A stretch of 64,000 nt of DNA from an uncultured Myxococcales bacterium (GTDB taxonomy: Bacteria > Myxococcota > Myxococcia > Myxococcales > Myxococcaceae), in assembly GCA_937980205.1 (NCBI GenBank), contig CALJKW010000053.1:1-64000 (forward strand). The letters are read 5' to 3'. This document shows positions 27,933 to 37,009 of this stretch, in pieces; position 1 is the stretch's first letter; every line of letters begins with the position of its first letter. Made by a program: the position numbers and the translations under genes. The notes beneath the pieces are model-generated. The model searched no databases, was not told where the DNA came from, and was given only the letters and a program-made list of their open reading frames with translations.

Positions 27933-29582
27933 GTGTCGTTCACTGCGGCGGTGGAATCCTGGCTCGGCGCCGTCGAGCCCGAGGTGGTCGCCGAGCTCGA
28001 GCGGAACGCGCAGGTGCTCACGCTGGACCCGGGCGCCGTCGTGGTTCGCGAAGGCTCGCCGCCGAACGCCTGCTTCCTGGTGCTCGGCGGGCGTTTGACT
28101 GCACACGGGCCCGGCGAGTGCGTCGGCTGCTCCGAGGTGCTCGCCGGTGTTCCCTACCGTGCGAGCGTCACCGCGCTGCGTGAGACCCGGGTGGCCCGAC
28201 TCGACGCGCGCGTGCTCGAGCAGGTGCTCGGCCGCTCGGCGAAGGCGTCGCTCGGGCTCGCGCGCAGCCTCGCTTCGCCGAAGCATGCGGCGCCGGAGCC
28301 GTCTCACTGGGCGCTGGTGCTGCTCGGCTCGAGCCCGCGGCTGCGCGAGGCGGCCGCGCGGCTCGTCGGGGCGCTCGAGCGGCTCGAGCCGACGCTGCAC
28401 GTGACGCCCGCGAAGAGGCCGGAGCTGGACGCGGCCTGGCTGGAGGCGCAGGCGCGCGAGCACCGCCACGTCGTGCTCGAGCTCGACGCGGAGCCGAACG
28501 ATTGGGGACGGCTCGCGCTGCGCCACGCCGACCGCGTCGTGCTGCTCGCCGAAGCGTCCGATCGCGTCGTGGAGACGACGGTCGTCCCGCCCGAGCGCGA
28601 GTGCACGCTCGTGCTGCTGCACCCCGACCGGCGCCGCCGGCCGACCGGCACCGCGCGGTGGCTGTCTGCGCGCCGCGTGTCTCGTCACGTGCACGTGGCG
28701 ACCGACACGCCCGCCGACTTCGAGCGGGCGGCGCGCGTGCTCACCGGCCGGTCGGTCGCCGTCGCGCTCAGCGGCGGAGGCTCGCGCGGCTTCGCTCACA
28801 TCGGCGCGCTGCGGGCGCTGCGTGAGGCGGGCATTCCCATCGACGCGTTCGGCGGAACCAGCACCGGCGCCGCGATGGGGGCGCAGGCGGCGATGGGCCT
28901 CGACTTCGACGAGATGATCGAGCTGAACCGCCGCATCTTCTCGCACAAGCCGTTTCGCGAGCTCACCATGCCGGTCTTCTCGCTGATCGGCGGCACCCGC
29001 GTCGATCGCGGGCTGCAGGAGGCGTACGGCGACCTCGACCTCGAAGACCTCTGGGTGCCGCACCTCGCGGTCTCGGCCAGCCTCTCGACGGCGCGGTTGT
29101 TCGTGCACGAGCGCGGGCCGGTGTGGAAGGCGGTGCGCGCGAGCTGCTCACTGCCGGCCGTGGCGGTGCCGGTGCTCGAGGGCGGGCAGCTGCTCGTCGA
29201 CGGCGGGCTCATCAACAACCTGCCGGTGGACCTGCTGCGCGAGCGCGGCGCCGGGCGGGTGATTGCGTTCAACGCCTCGGGCACCGGTGGCGCGCTCGGC
29301 GGGCCGCCCGCCACGGAGTTTCCTTCGCCGTGGCGCGCGCTGGTGCAGCGGCTCACCGGCGACGCGGCGCTGCCCGGCATCGTCGACATCTTGATGCGCA
29401 GCGTGCAGCTCGCCAGCGACGGCCATGCGCGCGCCATGGGCGAGCTCGCGGACTTTCACGTCCGGTTTCCGGTGGAGAAGTACGCCATCTTCGACGTCGA
29501 GCGCGTGCGGGAGATTGCGCTGGCCGGCTACGAGCATGCGAAGCCGATCGTCGCGGGCTGGAACTTCTCGCGTTCACCCTGA
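27933..29582 (+). CDS. Patatin-like phospholipase with cyclic-nucleotide-binding-like domain
   Basis: The product is 549 residues. A cNMP-binding-like beta-barrel occupies about 20-120, a linker domain spans about 120-270, and a patatin hydrolase starts near 275: oxyanion GGGSRG, nucleophile GTSTG, and the catalytic Asp in DGGLINNLPVD. This is the architecture of the NTE/RssA-type group, which deacylates phospholipids or lysophospholipids at the cytoplasmic membrane face. The cNMP pocket lacks an obvious phosphate-binding Arg cassette, so ligand binding is doubtful. GTG start at 27933, 27 bp after the repeat lipoprotein. Confidence 0.88.
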   Translation: MSFTAAVESWLGAVEPEVVAELERNAQVLTLDPGAVVVREGSPPNACFLVLGGRLTAHGPGECVGCSEVLAGVPYRASVTALRETRVARLDARVLEQVLGRSAKASLGLARSLASPKHAAPEPSHWALVLLGSSPRLREAAARLVGALERLEPTLHVTPAKRPELDAAWLEAQAREHRHVVLELDAEPNDWGRLALRHADRVVLLAEASDRVVETTVVPPERECTLVLLHPDRRRRPTGTARWLSARRVSRHVHVATDTPADFERAARVLTGRSVAVALSGGGSRGFAHIGALRALREAGIPIDAFGGTSTGAAMGAQAAMGLDFDEMIELNRRIFSHKPFRELTMPVFSLIGGTRVDRGLQEAYGDLDLEDLWVPHLAVSASLSTARLFVHERGPVWKAVRASCSLPAVAVPVLEGGQLLVDGGLINNLPVDLLRERGAGRVIAFNASGTGGALGGPPATEFPSPWRALVQRLTGDAALPGIVDILMRSVQLASDGHARAMGELADFHVRFPVEKYAIFDVERVREIALAGYEHAKPIVAGWNFSRSP

Positions 29583-29684
29583 GCGGAGGCACGCGAAGCG
29601 GGCCACAGGCGAAGGGGGCCGGATGGGTGTCCTCCGGCACGCTTCGACTCCGCGCTGCGCGCTCCGCTCAGCGTGAACGGTGGT
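29573..29684. repeat. Dispersed intergenic repeat, copy B
   Basis: Fills the gap between the convergent patatin and cysN genes. TTCACCCTGAGCGGAG at the left pairs imperfectly with CTCCGCTCAGCGTGAACGG at the right, so the whole element can form one large stem and may end transcription from both sides. Confidence 0.65.
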
Positions 29685-31175
29685 TCATCGCAGCGCTGCC
29701 AGCAGCGTCTGCACGTCTCGCGGCTCGGTTGCGCCGTCGACGAGCAGCGCGACCAGACCGGCCGCCTCGAGCGCCTTCGCCGACGCCTCGTCGGCGACGA
29801 CCGCGGCGACGACACCCGCGTCGAAGAGCTGTCGCTCGAGCCGCTCCGCCGCTTCGCGGGTCGCGACCCGCACCATCGCGCTGCGGTGGCCGAGGCGCGT
29901 GAAGCGCTCGTCGGCGGTCACGACGCCGGCGTCTGCGCCCGTGCGCTTCGCGCTCGTCACCATGCCGGCGGCGACCGTCGCGTTCGAGATCGGGTCGATG
30001 ACGATGAACGCGCCCGTCGCGCGCACCCGCGTGTACGCGTCGACGACGAGCGGCCGCGCGCACTCCACGCTCACGCGGCCGATGTCGTTCGCCGACAGCC
30101 CCTGCGCGGGCACCTCGCTGAGCGTCTCGAGGTCCACGCGCCCGTGCAGCGCCGTCACCTTCGCCGGAGTCGTCCGCGTCCCCTGCTTCACCAGGTAGGG
30201 CTTGCTCAGGGCCAGCGGCGCGTCCGACAGCCACACCAGGTTGGCCTCGAGCTCGCGCGCCACCGTCGCCGGCTCAGCCACCGAGACGAGGACGTCGCCG
30301 CGGCTCACGTCGACCTCCTCGGTCAGCCGCACCGTCACCGACTGCGGAGCCGCCGCGGCCGGCAGCTCTCCTTCGAACGTGTCGATCGCCTTCACGCGCG
30401 TCTTGCGGCCGGCGGGCAGCACGAGCACCTCGTCTCCGGGGCGCAGCTCGCCCGCGACCAGCTGGCCCGCGAAGCCGCGGTAGTCCAGGTGCGGCCTCAG
30501 CACGGTCTGCACCGGGAAGCGCAGCGGCAGCGAGGCCGAGCCCGAGCCCGACGGCACGCGCTCGAGGTACTGGAGGATGGTGCCCGCCTCGCTCCACGGC
30601 GTCTGCGGGCTCGGCGCGCAGACGTTGTCGCCGCCGCTGGCGGAGATGGGGAAGAAATCGAGCCGCGCGAACTCGAGCGGCCGCGCGAACGCCTCGAAGT
30701 CGCGCTTGATGGCGTCGAAGCGGGCGCGATCGAAGCCGACGAGGTCCATCTTGTTGATGGCGACGGCGAGCCTGTCGATGCCGAGCAGCCGCAAGAGGTA
30801 CGCGTGCCGCCGCGTCTGCTGCTGCAGCCCGTAGCGCGCGTCGACGAGCACCACCGCGGCGTCGGCGCGCGAGGCGCCGGTCGCCATGTTCCGCGTGTAC
30901 TGAACGTGCCCGGGCGTATCGACGATGATGAACTTGCGCCTGTCGGTGGAGAAGTAGCGGTACGCGACGTCGATGGTGATCGCCTGCTCGCGCTCGGCCT
31001 TGAGGCCGTCGGTGAACAGCGAGAAGTCGAGGTCGCAGCCGTTCTGCTTCGAGGCGCGCTTCACCGAGGCGATCTGGTCTTCGAACAGCGAGCCGGTCTC
31101 GTAGAGCAGCCGGCCGATGAGCGTCGATTTGCCGTCGTCGACCGAGCCGACGACCGCGAGGCGCAGGAGCTCCAT
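29685..31175 (-). CDS. cysN: Sulfate adenylyltransferase GTPase subunit with vestigial APS-kinase tail
   Basis: A 496-residue GTPase subunit of ATP sulfurylase; it couples GTP hydrolysis to synthesis of adenosine phosphosulfate. Intact motifs are GSVDDGKST (P-loop), DTPGH and NKMD, followed by EF-Tu-like beta-barrel domains 2 and 3. The last ~80 residues (from RFTRLGHRS) align by eye with the start of an APS kinase domain, including ERLERQLFDAG, but the GLSGAGKS P-loop is gone and the domain is truncated. The downstream reductase is of the APS type, which needs no PAPS, so loss of kinase activity makes metabolic sense. ATG lies one base after the cysD stop. Confidence 0.93.
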   Translation of the reverse strand: MELLRLAVVGSVDDGKSTLIGRLLYETGSLFEDQIASVKRASKQNGCDLDFSLFTDGLKAEREQAITIDVAYRYFSTDRRKFIIVDTPGHVQYTRNMATGASRADAAVVLVDARYGLQQQTRRHAYLLRLLGIDRLAVAINKMDLVGFDRARFDAIKRDFEAFARPLEFARLDFFPISASGGDNVCAPSPQTPWSEAGTILQYLERVPSGSGSASLPLRFPVQTVLRPHLDYRGFAGQLVAGELRPGDEVLVLPAGRKTRVKAIDTFEGELPAAAAPQSVTVRLTEEVDVSRGDVLVSVAEPATVARELEANLVWLSDAPLALSKPYLVKQGTRTTPAKVTALHGRVDLETLSEVPAQGLSANDIGRVSVECARPLVVDAYTRVRATGAFIVIDPISNATVAAGMVTSAKRTGADAGVVTADERFTRLGHRSAMVRVATREAAERLERQLFDAGVVAAVVADEASAKALEAAGLVALLVDGATEPRDVQTLLAALR

Positions 31176-31176
31176 G

Positions 31177-32079
31177 TCAGAAGTACCCCTCGCGCTTCTT
31201 GAGCTCCATCGACGCGTCCTCGTCGTGGTCGATCATCCGGCCCTGGCGCTCGCTGGCGCGCGAGGCGGACATCTCGTCGATGATCTCCTGCACGGTCTTC
31301 GCGCTCGACTCGATGGCGCCGCTGAGCGGGTAACAGCCGAGCGTGCGGAAGCGGACGCGCCTGGTGACCGGCTTCTCTCCGGGCTTGAGCCGCATGCGCT
31401 CGTCGTCGACCATGATGAGGTTGCCGTCGCGCACGACGACGGGCCGCTCGGCCGCGAAGTACAGCGGCACGACCGGCAGCTTCTCGGCGAGCACGTAGTG
31501 CCACACGTCGAGCTCGGTCCAGTTCGAGAGCGGGAACACGCGCATGTTCTCTGCGCGGTCGACGCGCGCGTTGTAGAGGCTCCACAGCTCGGGGCGCTGG
31601 TTCTTCGGGTCCCAGACGCCGTTCTTGTCGCGGAACGAGAAGACGCGCTCCTTCGCGCGCGAGCGCTCTTCGTCGCGGCGCGCGCCGCCCATCGCGGCGT
31701 CGAAGCCGTGCTCGGCGAGCGCCTCGAGCAGCGCCTGCGTCTTCATCGCCCAGGTGTACTTCTGCGAGGTGGTGTCGAAGGGGTTGATGCCCTCGGCGAT
31801 GGCGCGGCGGTTGGTGTGCACGAAGAGCTGGTGGCCCATCTGCTTCACGTACGCGTCGCGGAAGGAGATCATCTCGCGGAACTTCCACGTCGTGTCGATG
31901 TGCAGCAGCGGGAACGGCAGCGGCGCGGGGTGAAACGCCTTGCGCGCCAGGTGCAGCATCACCTGCGAGTCTTTGCCGATGCTGTAGAGCATCACCGGCT
32001 TCTGAAACTCGGCGGCGACCTCGCGGATGATCTGGATGCTCTCCGCCTCGAGGTCCTGGAGATGACTCAGGCGGCGCAT
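31177..32079 (-). CDS. cysD: Sulfate adenylyltransferase small subunit
   Basis: A 300-residue catalytic subunit of ATP sulfurylase, of the PP-loop ATP pyrophosphatase fold. YSIGKDSQVMLHL carries the PP-loop, with HIDTTWKFREM, GGARRDEE and the C-terminal RFRTLGCYPL and QGRMIDHD motifs all at expected places; length is normal. It activates sulfate to APS with CysN. ATG at 32079 overlaps the end of cysI by 13 bp. Confidence 0.95.
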   Translation of the reverse strand: MRRLSHLQDLEAESIQIIREVAAEFQKPVMLYSIGKDSQVMLHLARKAFHPAPLPFPLLHIDTTWKFREMISFRDAYVKQMGHQLFVHTNRRAIAEGINPFDTTSQKYTWAMKTQALLEALAEHGFDAAMGGARRDEERSRAKERVFSFRDKNGVWDPKNQRPELWSLYNARVDRAENMRVFPLSNWTELDVWHYVLAEKLPVVPLYFAAERPVVVRDGNLIMVDDERMRLKPGEKPVTRRVRFRTLGCYPLSGAIESSAKTVQEIIDEMSASRASERQGRMIDHDEDASMELKKREGYF

Positions 32080-33878
32080 TCGCCCTCGCTGGTCTCGGGG
32101 TTGAACGCGTGCGTCTCGCCGAGGTCGATGAAATCGTCGGTCTTCGCGTCGGCCTCGGTGAGCCCTTCGAGATCGACGAGCAGCGCCTTCACCTTCGGCA
32201 GCTCGACGCGCTGGAAGAACGCAGTCGCGGTCTCGCCGTCGTGCTTCTCCCGGACGTACAGGCCGATGAGCCGCTCGAGCGCGGTGGTGATGCGGCGCGC
32301 CGGAATCTTCGCGGCGATGCGGCCGAACTTCGCGCCGCGGGCGCTGCTGCCGCCGCCGACGAGCACGAAGTACTGCGGCACCGGACGCGTGCCGAGCTTG
32401 CGCACGCTGCCCTGGAAGCCGATGCCGGCGACGTGGTGCTGGCCGCAGCCGTTCGGGCAGCCGCTCATCTTCACGATGAGGTCCTTCGCGGCGTCGACGA
32501 GGTCGGCTCGCGCGCGGAGGAACTCGCCGAGCGTGCGGCCGAGGCCGCGCGACTGCGTGACGGCGAGCTTGCACGACTCGGCGCCCGGGCAGCTCGTGAC
32601 GTCGGCGACGGTGCCCGCGTCGGGCAGGTGCAGGCCCGCGGCGGCGAGCGCGCGGTAGAGCCCGTCGACCTGCGCGTCGGGCACCCAGCGGAAGAGCACG
32701 TTCTGGTCGACGGTGACGCGCACGGTCCCGTCGCCGTACGCGGCGGCGAGATCGGCGAGCGCCTCCATCTGCTCGGAGGTGAGGTCGCCGAGCGGCACGG
32801 TGGCGAGCACGCTGCTGAAGCCCTGCTGCTTCTGCCCGCGCACGTTCGACACGCGCCAGCGCGCGAGCGTCGCGGCGTCGGCGTCGACGCGCGGGTCCAC
32901 CTCGGGGACGATGCCGGGGCCCTTCAGCTTGCCGGAGCGCACCTTCGCCGCGAGCAGCTCGAGGCTGGGCGCGTTCAGGCGCCTCCACGTCGGAGCGCCC
33001 TCGACGGGCGGGTCGAGCTCGAGCGGCGCGTGGCTCTCCTGCACGATGCGGTGGAACTCGGCCTTGAAGCCGTCCCAGGTCATCTCGCGCACGAGGAACT
33101 TGAGGCGGTTCTTCTGGCGGTGCTTCCGGTCGCCGCGGGCGTGGAAGATCTTCACCACGGCCTCGGCCACCTCGCAGATGCGCTCGGTCGGGAGGAAGTC
33201 GTAGAGCACGCTGCCGTCGGTGCAGAGGATGGCGGTGCCTCCGCCGACGGTGACGCGGAAGCCGCGCTTGCCGTCCTGCACGCGCGCGGTGAAGCCGAGG
33301 TCGTGAATCGAGGTGTACGCGTGGTCGGTGGTGCAGCCCTCGAAGGCGATCTTGAACTTGCGCGGCAGCGTCGCGGCCAGCGGGTGGCGGAGCAGGAAGC
33401 GCGTCAGCGCCTCGGAGTACGGCGTCACGTCGAACGGCTCTTCGTGCGAGACGCCGGCCCACGGGCAGCAGGTGATGTTGCGCACCGAGTTGCCGCAGGC
33501 CTCGCGCGTGGTGAGCCCCGCCTCGGCGCAGCTGCGCATCGCGTGCTCGACGTCGTGCAGCTTCAGGAAGTGGAGCTGGATGTTCTGCCGCGTGGTGATG
33601 TGGCCGAAGCCGCGCGAGTACGTGCGCGCGACGTTCGCGATGGCGCGCAGCTGCAGCCCGGTGAGGATGCCCTGCGGAATCTTGATGCGGAGCATCGACA
33701 GGTCGCCTTCCTGCCGCTGGCCGTAGGCGCCGTGCACGAGGCGGAAGGCGCGCCACTCGTCGGCGCCGATCTCTCCCTTCTCGAACTGGTCGAGCATCGA
33801 GACGAACTTGTCGACCTCGGCCTCCTTCGCGAACGACAGCCTCGCGCGGCCGAACGTCTTGGGGTCATCCATGGACAT
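32067..33878 (-). CDS. cysI: Assimilatory sulfite reductase hemoprotein
   Basis: The product is 603 residues. The N-terminal half has the nitrite/sulfite reductase ferredoxin-like repeat (MLRIKIPQGILTG, RGFGHITTRQNIQLH); the C-terminal half carries the siroheme/[4Fe-4S] ligands in TSCPGAESC and SGCPNGCG, which bridge siroheme to the cluster. It reduces sulfite to sulfide with six electrons. No flavoprotein CysJ is in the operon, so electrons probably come from ferredoxin or another donor. The start at 33878 has AAGGAA about 9 nt upstream and overlaps cysG by 14 bp. A nitrite reductase role is less likely given the cys neighbours. Confidence 0.9.
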   Translation of the reverse strand: MSMDDPKTFGRARLSFAKEAEVDKFVSMLDQFEKGEIGADEWRAFRLVHGAYGQRQEGDLSMLRIKIPQGILTGLQLRAIANVARTYSRGFGHITTRQNIQLHFLKLHDVEHAMRSCAEAGLTTREACGNSVRNITCCPWAGVSHEEPFDVTPYSEALTRFLLRHPLAATLPRKFKIAFEGCTTDHAYTSIHDLGFTARVQDGKRGFRVTVGGGTAILCTDGSVLYDFLPTERICEVAEAVVKIFHARGDRKHRQKNRLKFLVREMTWDGFKAEFHRIVQESHAPLELDPPVEGAPTWRRLNAPSLELLAAKVRSGKLKGPGIVPEVDPRVDADAATLARWRVSNVRGQKQQGFSSVLATVPLGDLTSEQMEALADLAAAYGDGTVRVTVDQNVLFRWVPDAQVDGLYRALAAAGLHLPDAGTVADVTSCPGAESCKLAVTQSRGLGRTLGEFLRARADLVDAAKDLIVKMSGCPNGCGQHHVAGIGFQGSVRKLGTRPVPQYFVLVGGGSSARGAKFGRIAAKIPARRITTALERLIGLYVREKHDGETATAFFQRVELPKVKALLVDLEGLTEADAKTDDFIDLGETHAFNPETSEGECAA

Positions 33879-35295
33879 GACGTGCTTCCTTCTCGGCCGT
33901 AACCTGGCGCTCGGCAGTGCGGAGCACATGCGCGGCGCGCTTCGTGACCGTGTCTTCGGCGCGTGGAGAAGTTCCGCGCGCCGCCCCGTGCTCCCAGCCG
34001 AGCGCAGGGGTGAGTTGTGCGGCGGCGCTCACGACGTCGCCGATGATGAGGACGCCCGGCGCACCGTCGGGGGGCTGCGCGCGCGCGAGGTCGGAGAGCG
34101 GACCGGTCCACGACCACTGCCGCGGAGTCGTCGCGTCGGTGACGATGGCGGCCGGAGTGATCGCGTTCCAGCCGAGCTCCAGCAGGCGGGAGGAGATCGC
34201 CGCGCGCCGGCCGAGCCCCATCAGCACGACGAGCGTCGCCGCGCCGGGAGCCAGCGTCTCGAACGCCGGCGTCTCCTCGTGGCCGGTCACGACCATGAAG
34301 CTCGAAGCGAGGCCCCGGTGCGTCACCGGCACGCCGATCGACGCCCCCGCCGCTATAGCGGATGAGATGCCCGGCACCACCTCGAAGGGCACGCCGGCGT
34401 CGTGCAGCGCGAGCGCCTCTTCGCCGCCGCGGCCGAGGACGAACGGGTCTCCGGCCTTGAGGCGGACCACGCGCTTGCCGCGGCGGGCGGCGCGCACCAT
34501 CAGCCGCTCGATGGTGCGCTGCTCGATGCACTTCCGCCCTGCCCGCTTGCCGACGAAGAAGCGCTGCGCGGCGCCGGCGAGCGCGAGCAGCTCGGGCGAG
34601 ACGAGCGCGTCATAGAGCACGAGGTCCGCCTCGCGCAGCCGCTGCGCGCCCTTCTGGGTCAGCAGCCCCGGGTCGCCTGGGCCCGCGCCGACGAGCGACA
34701 CGAAGCCGCGCGGAGCCTTCGCGGTGACCGGCGACGGAATCGTGGTCGCATACTTCGCCACGAGCGCGGCGAGCAGGAAGCCGCGGCGGTGCTCGATGGG
34801 GACTCCCGCGGCGCGCCAGCGCGAGCGGTGCTCCTTCGCGAGCTCGACCCACTGCGGAAGGTCGTCGGGCAGCACCGCCTCGAGGCCCTCGCGCAGCAGC
34901 CCGGCGAGCGCGGGCGCGACGCCGTCGGTGGAGATGGCGACGGTGACGCCTCCGCGGCGGACGACTCCGCCGAGGTACGCAGACGCCGCCTCCACGTCGT
35001 CGACGGCGTTCACGAACACGCGGCGCTCCTCGGCTGCTGCGGACACTTGCCGGTTCACCTCGGCGTGCGAGGCGGCGACGACGAACCAGGCCCCGTCGAG
35101 GTCGTGGGGCTCGAACCCGCGGCGCACCAGCGTGACGCCGGGCCGCGCGAGCTCGGGGAGAATCTCGGGAGCCACGACGGTGACGACGGCGCCCGTGTCG
35201 AGCACGGCCTTCAGCTTCGACGCGGCGACCTTGCCGCCGCCGACGATGACGACCTTGCGGCCGCCCAGCTTGAGGAACGCGGGAAACAGGCTCAC
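33865..35295 (-). CDS. cysG: Siroheme synthase (bifunctional CysG-type)
   Basis: A 476-residue protein with two modules. The N-terminal NAD-binding precorrin-2 dehydrogenase/ferrochelatase (GGRKVVIVGGGKVA near residue 11-24) is followed by the uroporphyrinogen-III methyltransferase (VGAGPGDPGLLT near 200, then GDPFVLGRGGEE and VTGHE). It makes the siroheme that CysI needs, which explains its place in the operon. GTG at 35295 overlaps the cysH stop as GTGA, and this gene overlaps cysI by 14 bp. Confidence 0.93.
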   Translation of the reverse strand: MSLFPAFLKLGGRKVVIVGGGKVAASKLKAVLDTGAVVTVVAPEILPELARPGVTLVRRGFEPHDLDGAWFVVAASHAEVNRQVSAAAEERRVFVNAVDDVEAASAYLGGVVRRGGVTVAISTDGVAPALAGLLREGLEAVLPDDLPQWVELAKEHRSRWRAAGVPIEHRRGFLLAALVAKYATTIPSPVTAKAPRGFVSLVGAGPGDPGLLTQKGAQRLREADLVLYDALVSPELLALAGAAQRFFVGKRAGRKCIEQRTIERLMVRAARRGKRVVRLKAGDPFVLGRGGEEALALHDAGVPFEVVPGISSAIAAGASIGVPVTHRGLASSFMVVTGHEETPAFETLAPGAATLVVLMGLGRRAAISSRLLELGWNAITPAAIVTDATTPRQWSWTGPLSDLARAQPPDGAPGVLIIGDVVSAAAQLTPALGWEHGAARGTSPRAEDTVTKRAAHVLRTAERQVTAEKEARHVHG

Positions 35296-35963
35296 GGCTT
35301 CACCTCGACGTGCAGCCCGCACTCGGTCTTCTCGGTGCCGCGCCACCGGCCGGCGCGCGGATCTTCACCCGGCTTCACCGGCGACGTGCAGTGGGTGCAG
35401 CCGATGCTGGGGTAGCCGCGATCGTGCAGCGGGTTGTACGGAACCTCGTGCGCGTGGACGAACTTCCACACGTCCTTGTTCGTCCAGCCGACGAGCGGGT
35501 TCACCTTCACGAGGCCGAAGCGCGCGTCGTGCTCGACGACGGCGGCGTTCGCGCGGTCCTTCGACTGCTCGCGGCGAATCGCGGTAACCCACGCGGCGTA
35601 GCCAGAGAGGTGCTTCTTGAGCGGCTCGACCTTGCGCAGGTTGCAGCAGCGGCTCGGCTCGCGCGCCCAGAGCGCGTCTCCGTGCGCGGCGGCCTGCTCG
35701 GCCAGGCTCGAGGCAGGGAGCACGCCCTGCACCTTCACGCCGTACCGGGCCTCGATGCGACGCCACAGCGCGTACGTCTCGGGGAACAGCACGCCGGTAT
35801 CGAGGGTGAAGTACTGCAGCTTCAGGCCGCGCTCTGCCGCCATCGCGATGAGCACGCAGTCCTCGACGCCGAACGACGTCGCGAGGGTGATGCGGCCCGC
35901 GTACTGCTCGGCGGCCCAGGCAAGGACATCGGCGGGGTGGGAACCTTCGAGATCGGGGAGCAC
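35292..35963 (-). CDS. cysH: Adenylylsulfate (APS) reductase, [4Fe-4S] type
   Basis: A 223-residue thiol-dependent reductase. Besides the PAPS-reductase fold (SFGVEDCVL, TLDTGVLFPETY), it has C106-C107 and C189-x-x-C192, the four ligands of the [4Fe-4S] cluster that marks APS reductases, and the catalytic C215 in ECGLH. It converts APS plus thioredoxin to sulfite and AMP. First gene of the operon, from GTG 35963, only 9 bp after the promoter palindrome. A very short or absent leader is expected. Confidence 0.93.
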   Translation of the reverse strand: MLPDLEGSHPADVLAWAAEQYAGRITLATSFGVEDCVLIAMAAERGLKLQYFTLDTGVLFPETYALWRRIEARYGVKVQGVLPASSLAEQAAAHGDALWAREPSRCCNLRKVEPLKKHLSGYAAWVTAIRREQSKDRANAAVVEHDARFGLVKVNPLVGWTNKDVWKFVHAHEVPYNPLHDRGYPSIGCTHCTSPVKPGEDPRAGRWRGTEKTECGLHVEVKP

Positions 35964-35972
35964 GGGCGCGGC

Positions 35973-36004
35973 ATCCGTTATAACGGATGACCGTCCAGAA
36001 TCAA
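35973..36004 (-). promoter_or_regulatory. cys operon promoter with overlapping palindromic operator
   Basis: On the minus strand, TTGATT (36004-35999), a 16-bp spacer and TATAAC (35982-35977) form a sigma70-type promoter. The -10 lies inside the perfect 16-bp palindrome ATCCGTTA/TAACGGAT (35973-35988). Placement over the -10 suggests a repressor site. The transcript would start within a few bases of the cysH GTG. Confidence 0.6.
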
Positions 36005-36037
36005 AGCCTGAGCGGATGCGGGCTATGGTGCAGCGCC

Positions 36038-37009
36038 GTGCGTCACGCCATCACCCTTCTCCTCCTCTCCGGCTGCGCCTCCATCGCGATCAGCGCGGCG
36101 AAGCCCAAGCAGCCGAGCGCCGCGCAGACCGAGCTCGCGAAGCAGGCGAACGATGCGTTCTGGGCTGCCCTGCACGCCGGCGCCTACGAGCAGATCCCCG
36201 ACGTGAAGGAGCAGCTGCAGCGCGCCTACCTCACCGACCCGAACGACGCCGCCACGGCCGCGCACCTGGGCTTCCTGCACATCTGGGCCATCTCCGAGCG
36301 CAGCCGCCTGCCGAAGCTCGAGGCCAGCATCACCGACCACATGCTGCTCTCGCAGCGGTACTTCACGGAGGCGGTCGAGATGACGCACGACCCGCGCTTC
36401 GAGGGCTTCCTGGCCATCACCGAGCTCGCGAACGGCACCATCCACAAGGACGAGCGGCTCTTGCGCACCGGCTACTTCCGCCTCGAGAAGGCGGTCGACG
36501 ACTACCCCGAGTTCAACCTCTTCTCCCGCGGCTTCACGCGCTCGAGCTTCCCGGTCGACCACGAGTTCTTCAAGAAGGGCCTCGAGGACATGTGGAAGAA
36601 CATCGACGTCTGCCTCGACGCGACCATCGACCGCGCGAACCCCGACTACACGAAGTACATGGCGGCGCAGACCACCGAGGGCGTCAAGCGCGTCTGCTGG
36701 AACGGGTGGATCGCGCCGCACAACCACGAGGGCTTCGCGCTCAACCTCGGCGACATGCTCGTGAAGGCGGGAGACGTGAAGGCCGCGCGCGTGATGTACG
36801 CGAACGCGAAGCTGTCGAAGACGTTCGACCGCTGGCCGTACAGAGACGTGCTCGAGCGACGCATCGCGGAGGCCGACGAGAACGTCGAGCACTTCCGCAA
36901 GAAGGCGGACGAGCAGCCCGAAGGCCACCGCATGATGATCGCGTCCGAGTTCTCGTGCTCAGGCTGCCACGCCGATGATCAGCGCGGCGGCGGCGGCGAC
37001 AGCAGGTAG
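36038..37009 (+). CDS. Lipoprotein with C-terminal CxxCH motif
   Basis: The product is 323 residues from GTG 36038, chosen because it gives a signal ending in the lipobox LSGC. The body is helical and TPR-like (residues about 30-290) with Trp/Phe-rich segments. Near the end, CSGCH (307-311) is a single possible heme-attachment site, but only ~12 residues follow, so a full cytochrome domain is absent; a metal-binding or mono-heme tail is possible. No family is assigned. It is divergent from the cys operon, and its end overlaps the next convergent gene by 31 bp. Confidence 0.72.
   Translation: MRHAITLLLLSGCASIAISAAKPKQPSAAQTELAKQANDAFWAALHAGAYEQIPDVKEQLQRAYLTDPNDAATAAHLGFLHIWAISERSRLPKLEASITDHMLLSQRYFTEAVEMTHDPRFEGFLAITELANGTIHKDERLLRTGYFRLEKAVDDYPEFNLFSRGFTRSSFPVDHEFFKKGLEDMWKNIDVCLDATIDRANPDYTKYMAAQTTEGVKRVCWNGWIAPHNHEGFALNLGDMLVKAGDVKAARVMYANAKLSKTFDRWPYRDVLERRIAEADENVEHFRKKADEQPEGHRMMIASEFSCSGCHADDQRGGGGDSR

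Noticed and set aside
21801..29108. A very long minus-strand open frame of more than 2400 codons
   Set aside because: It is the antisense reading of the kinase, repeat lipoprotein and patatin genes. Arg/His-rich content and no domains mark it as a high-GC shadow.
31177..33878. cysI as a nitrite reductase
   Set aside because: The cys operon context and APS reductase favour sulfite reductase; the siroheme motifs alone cannot separate the two.
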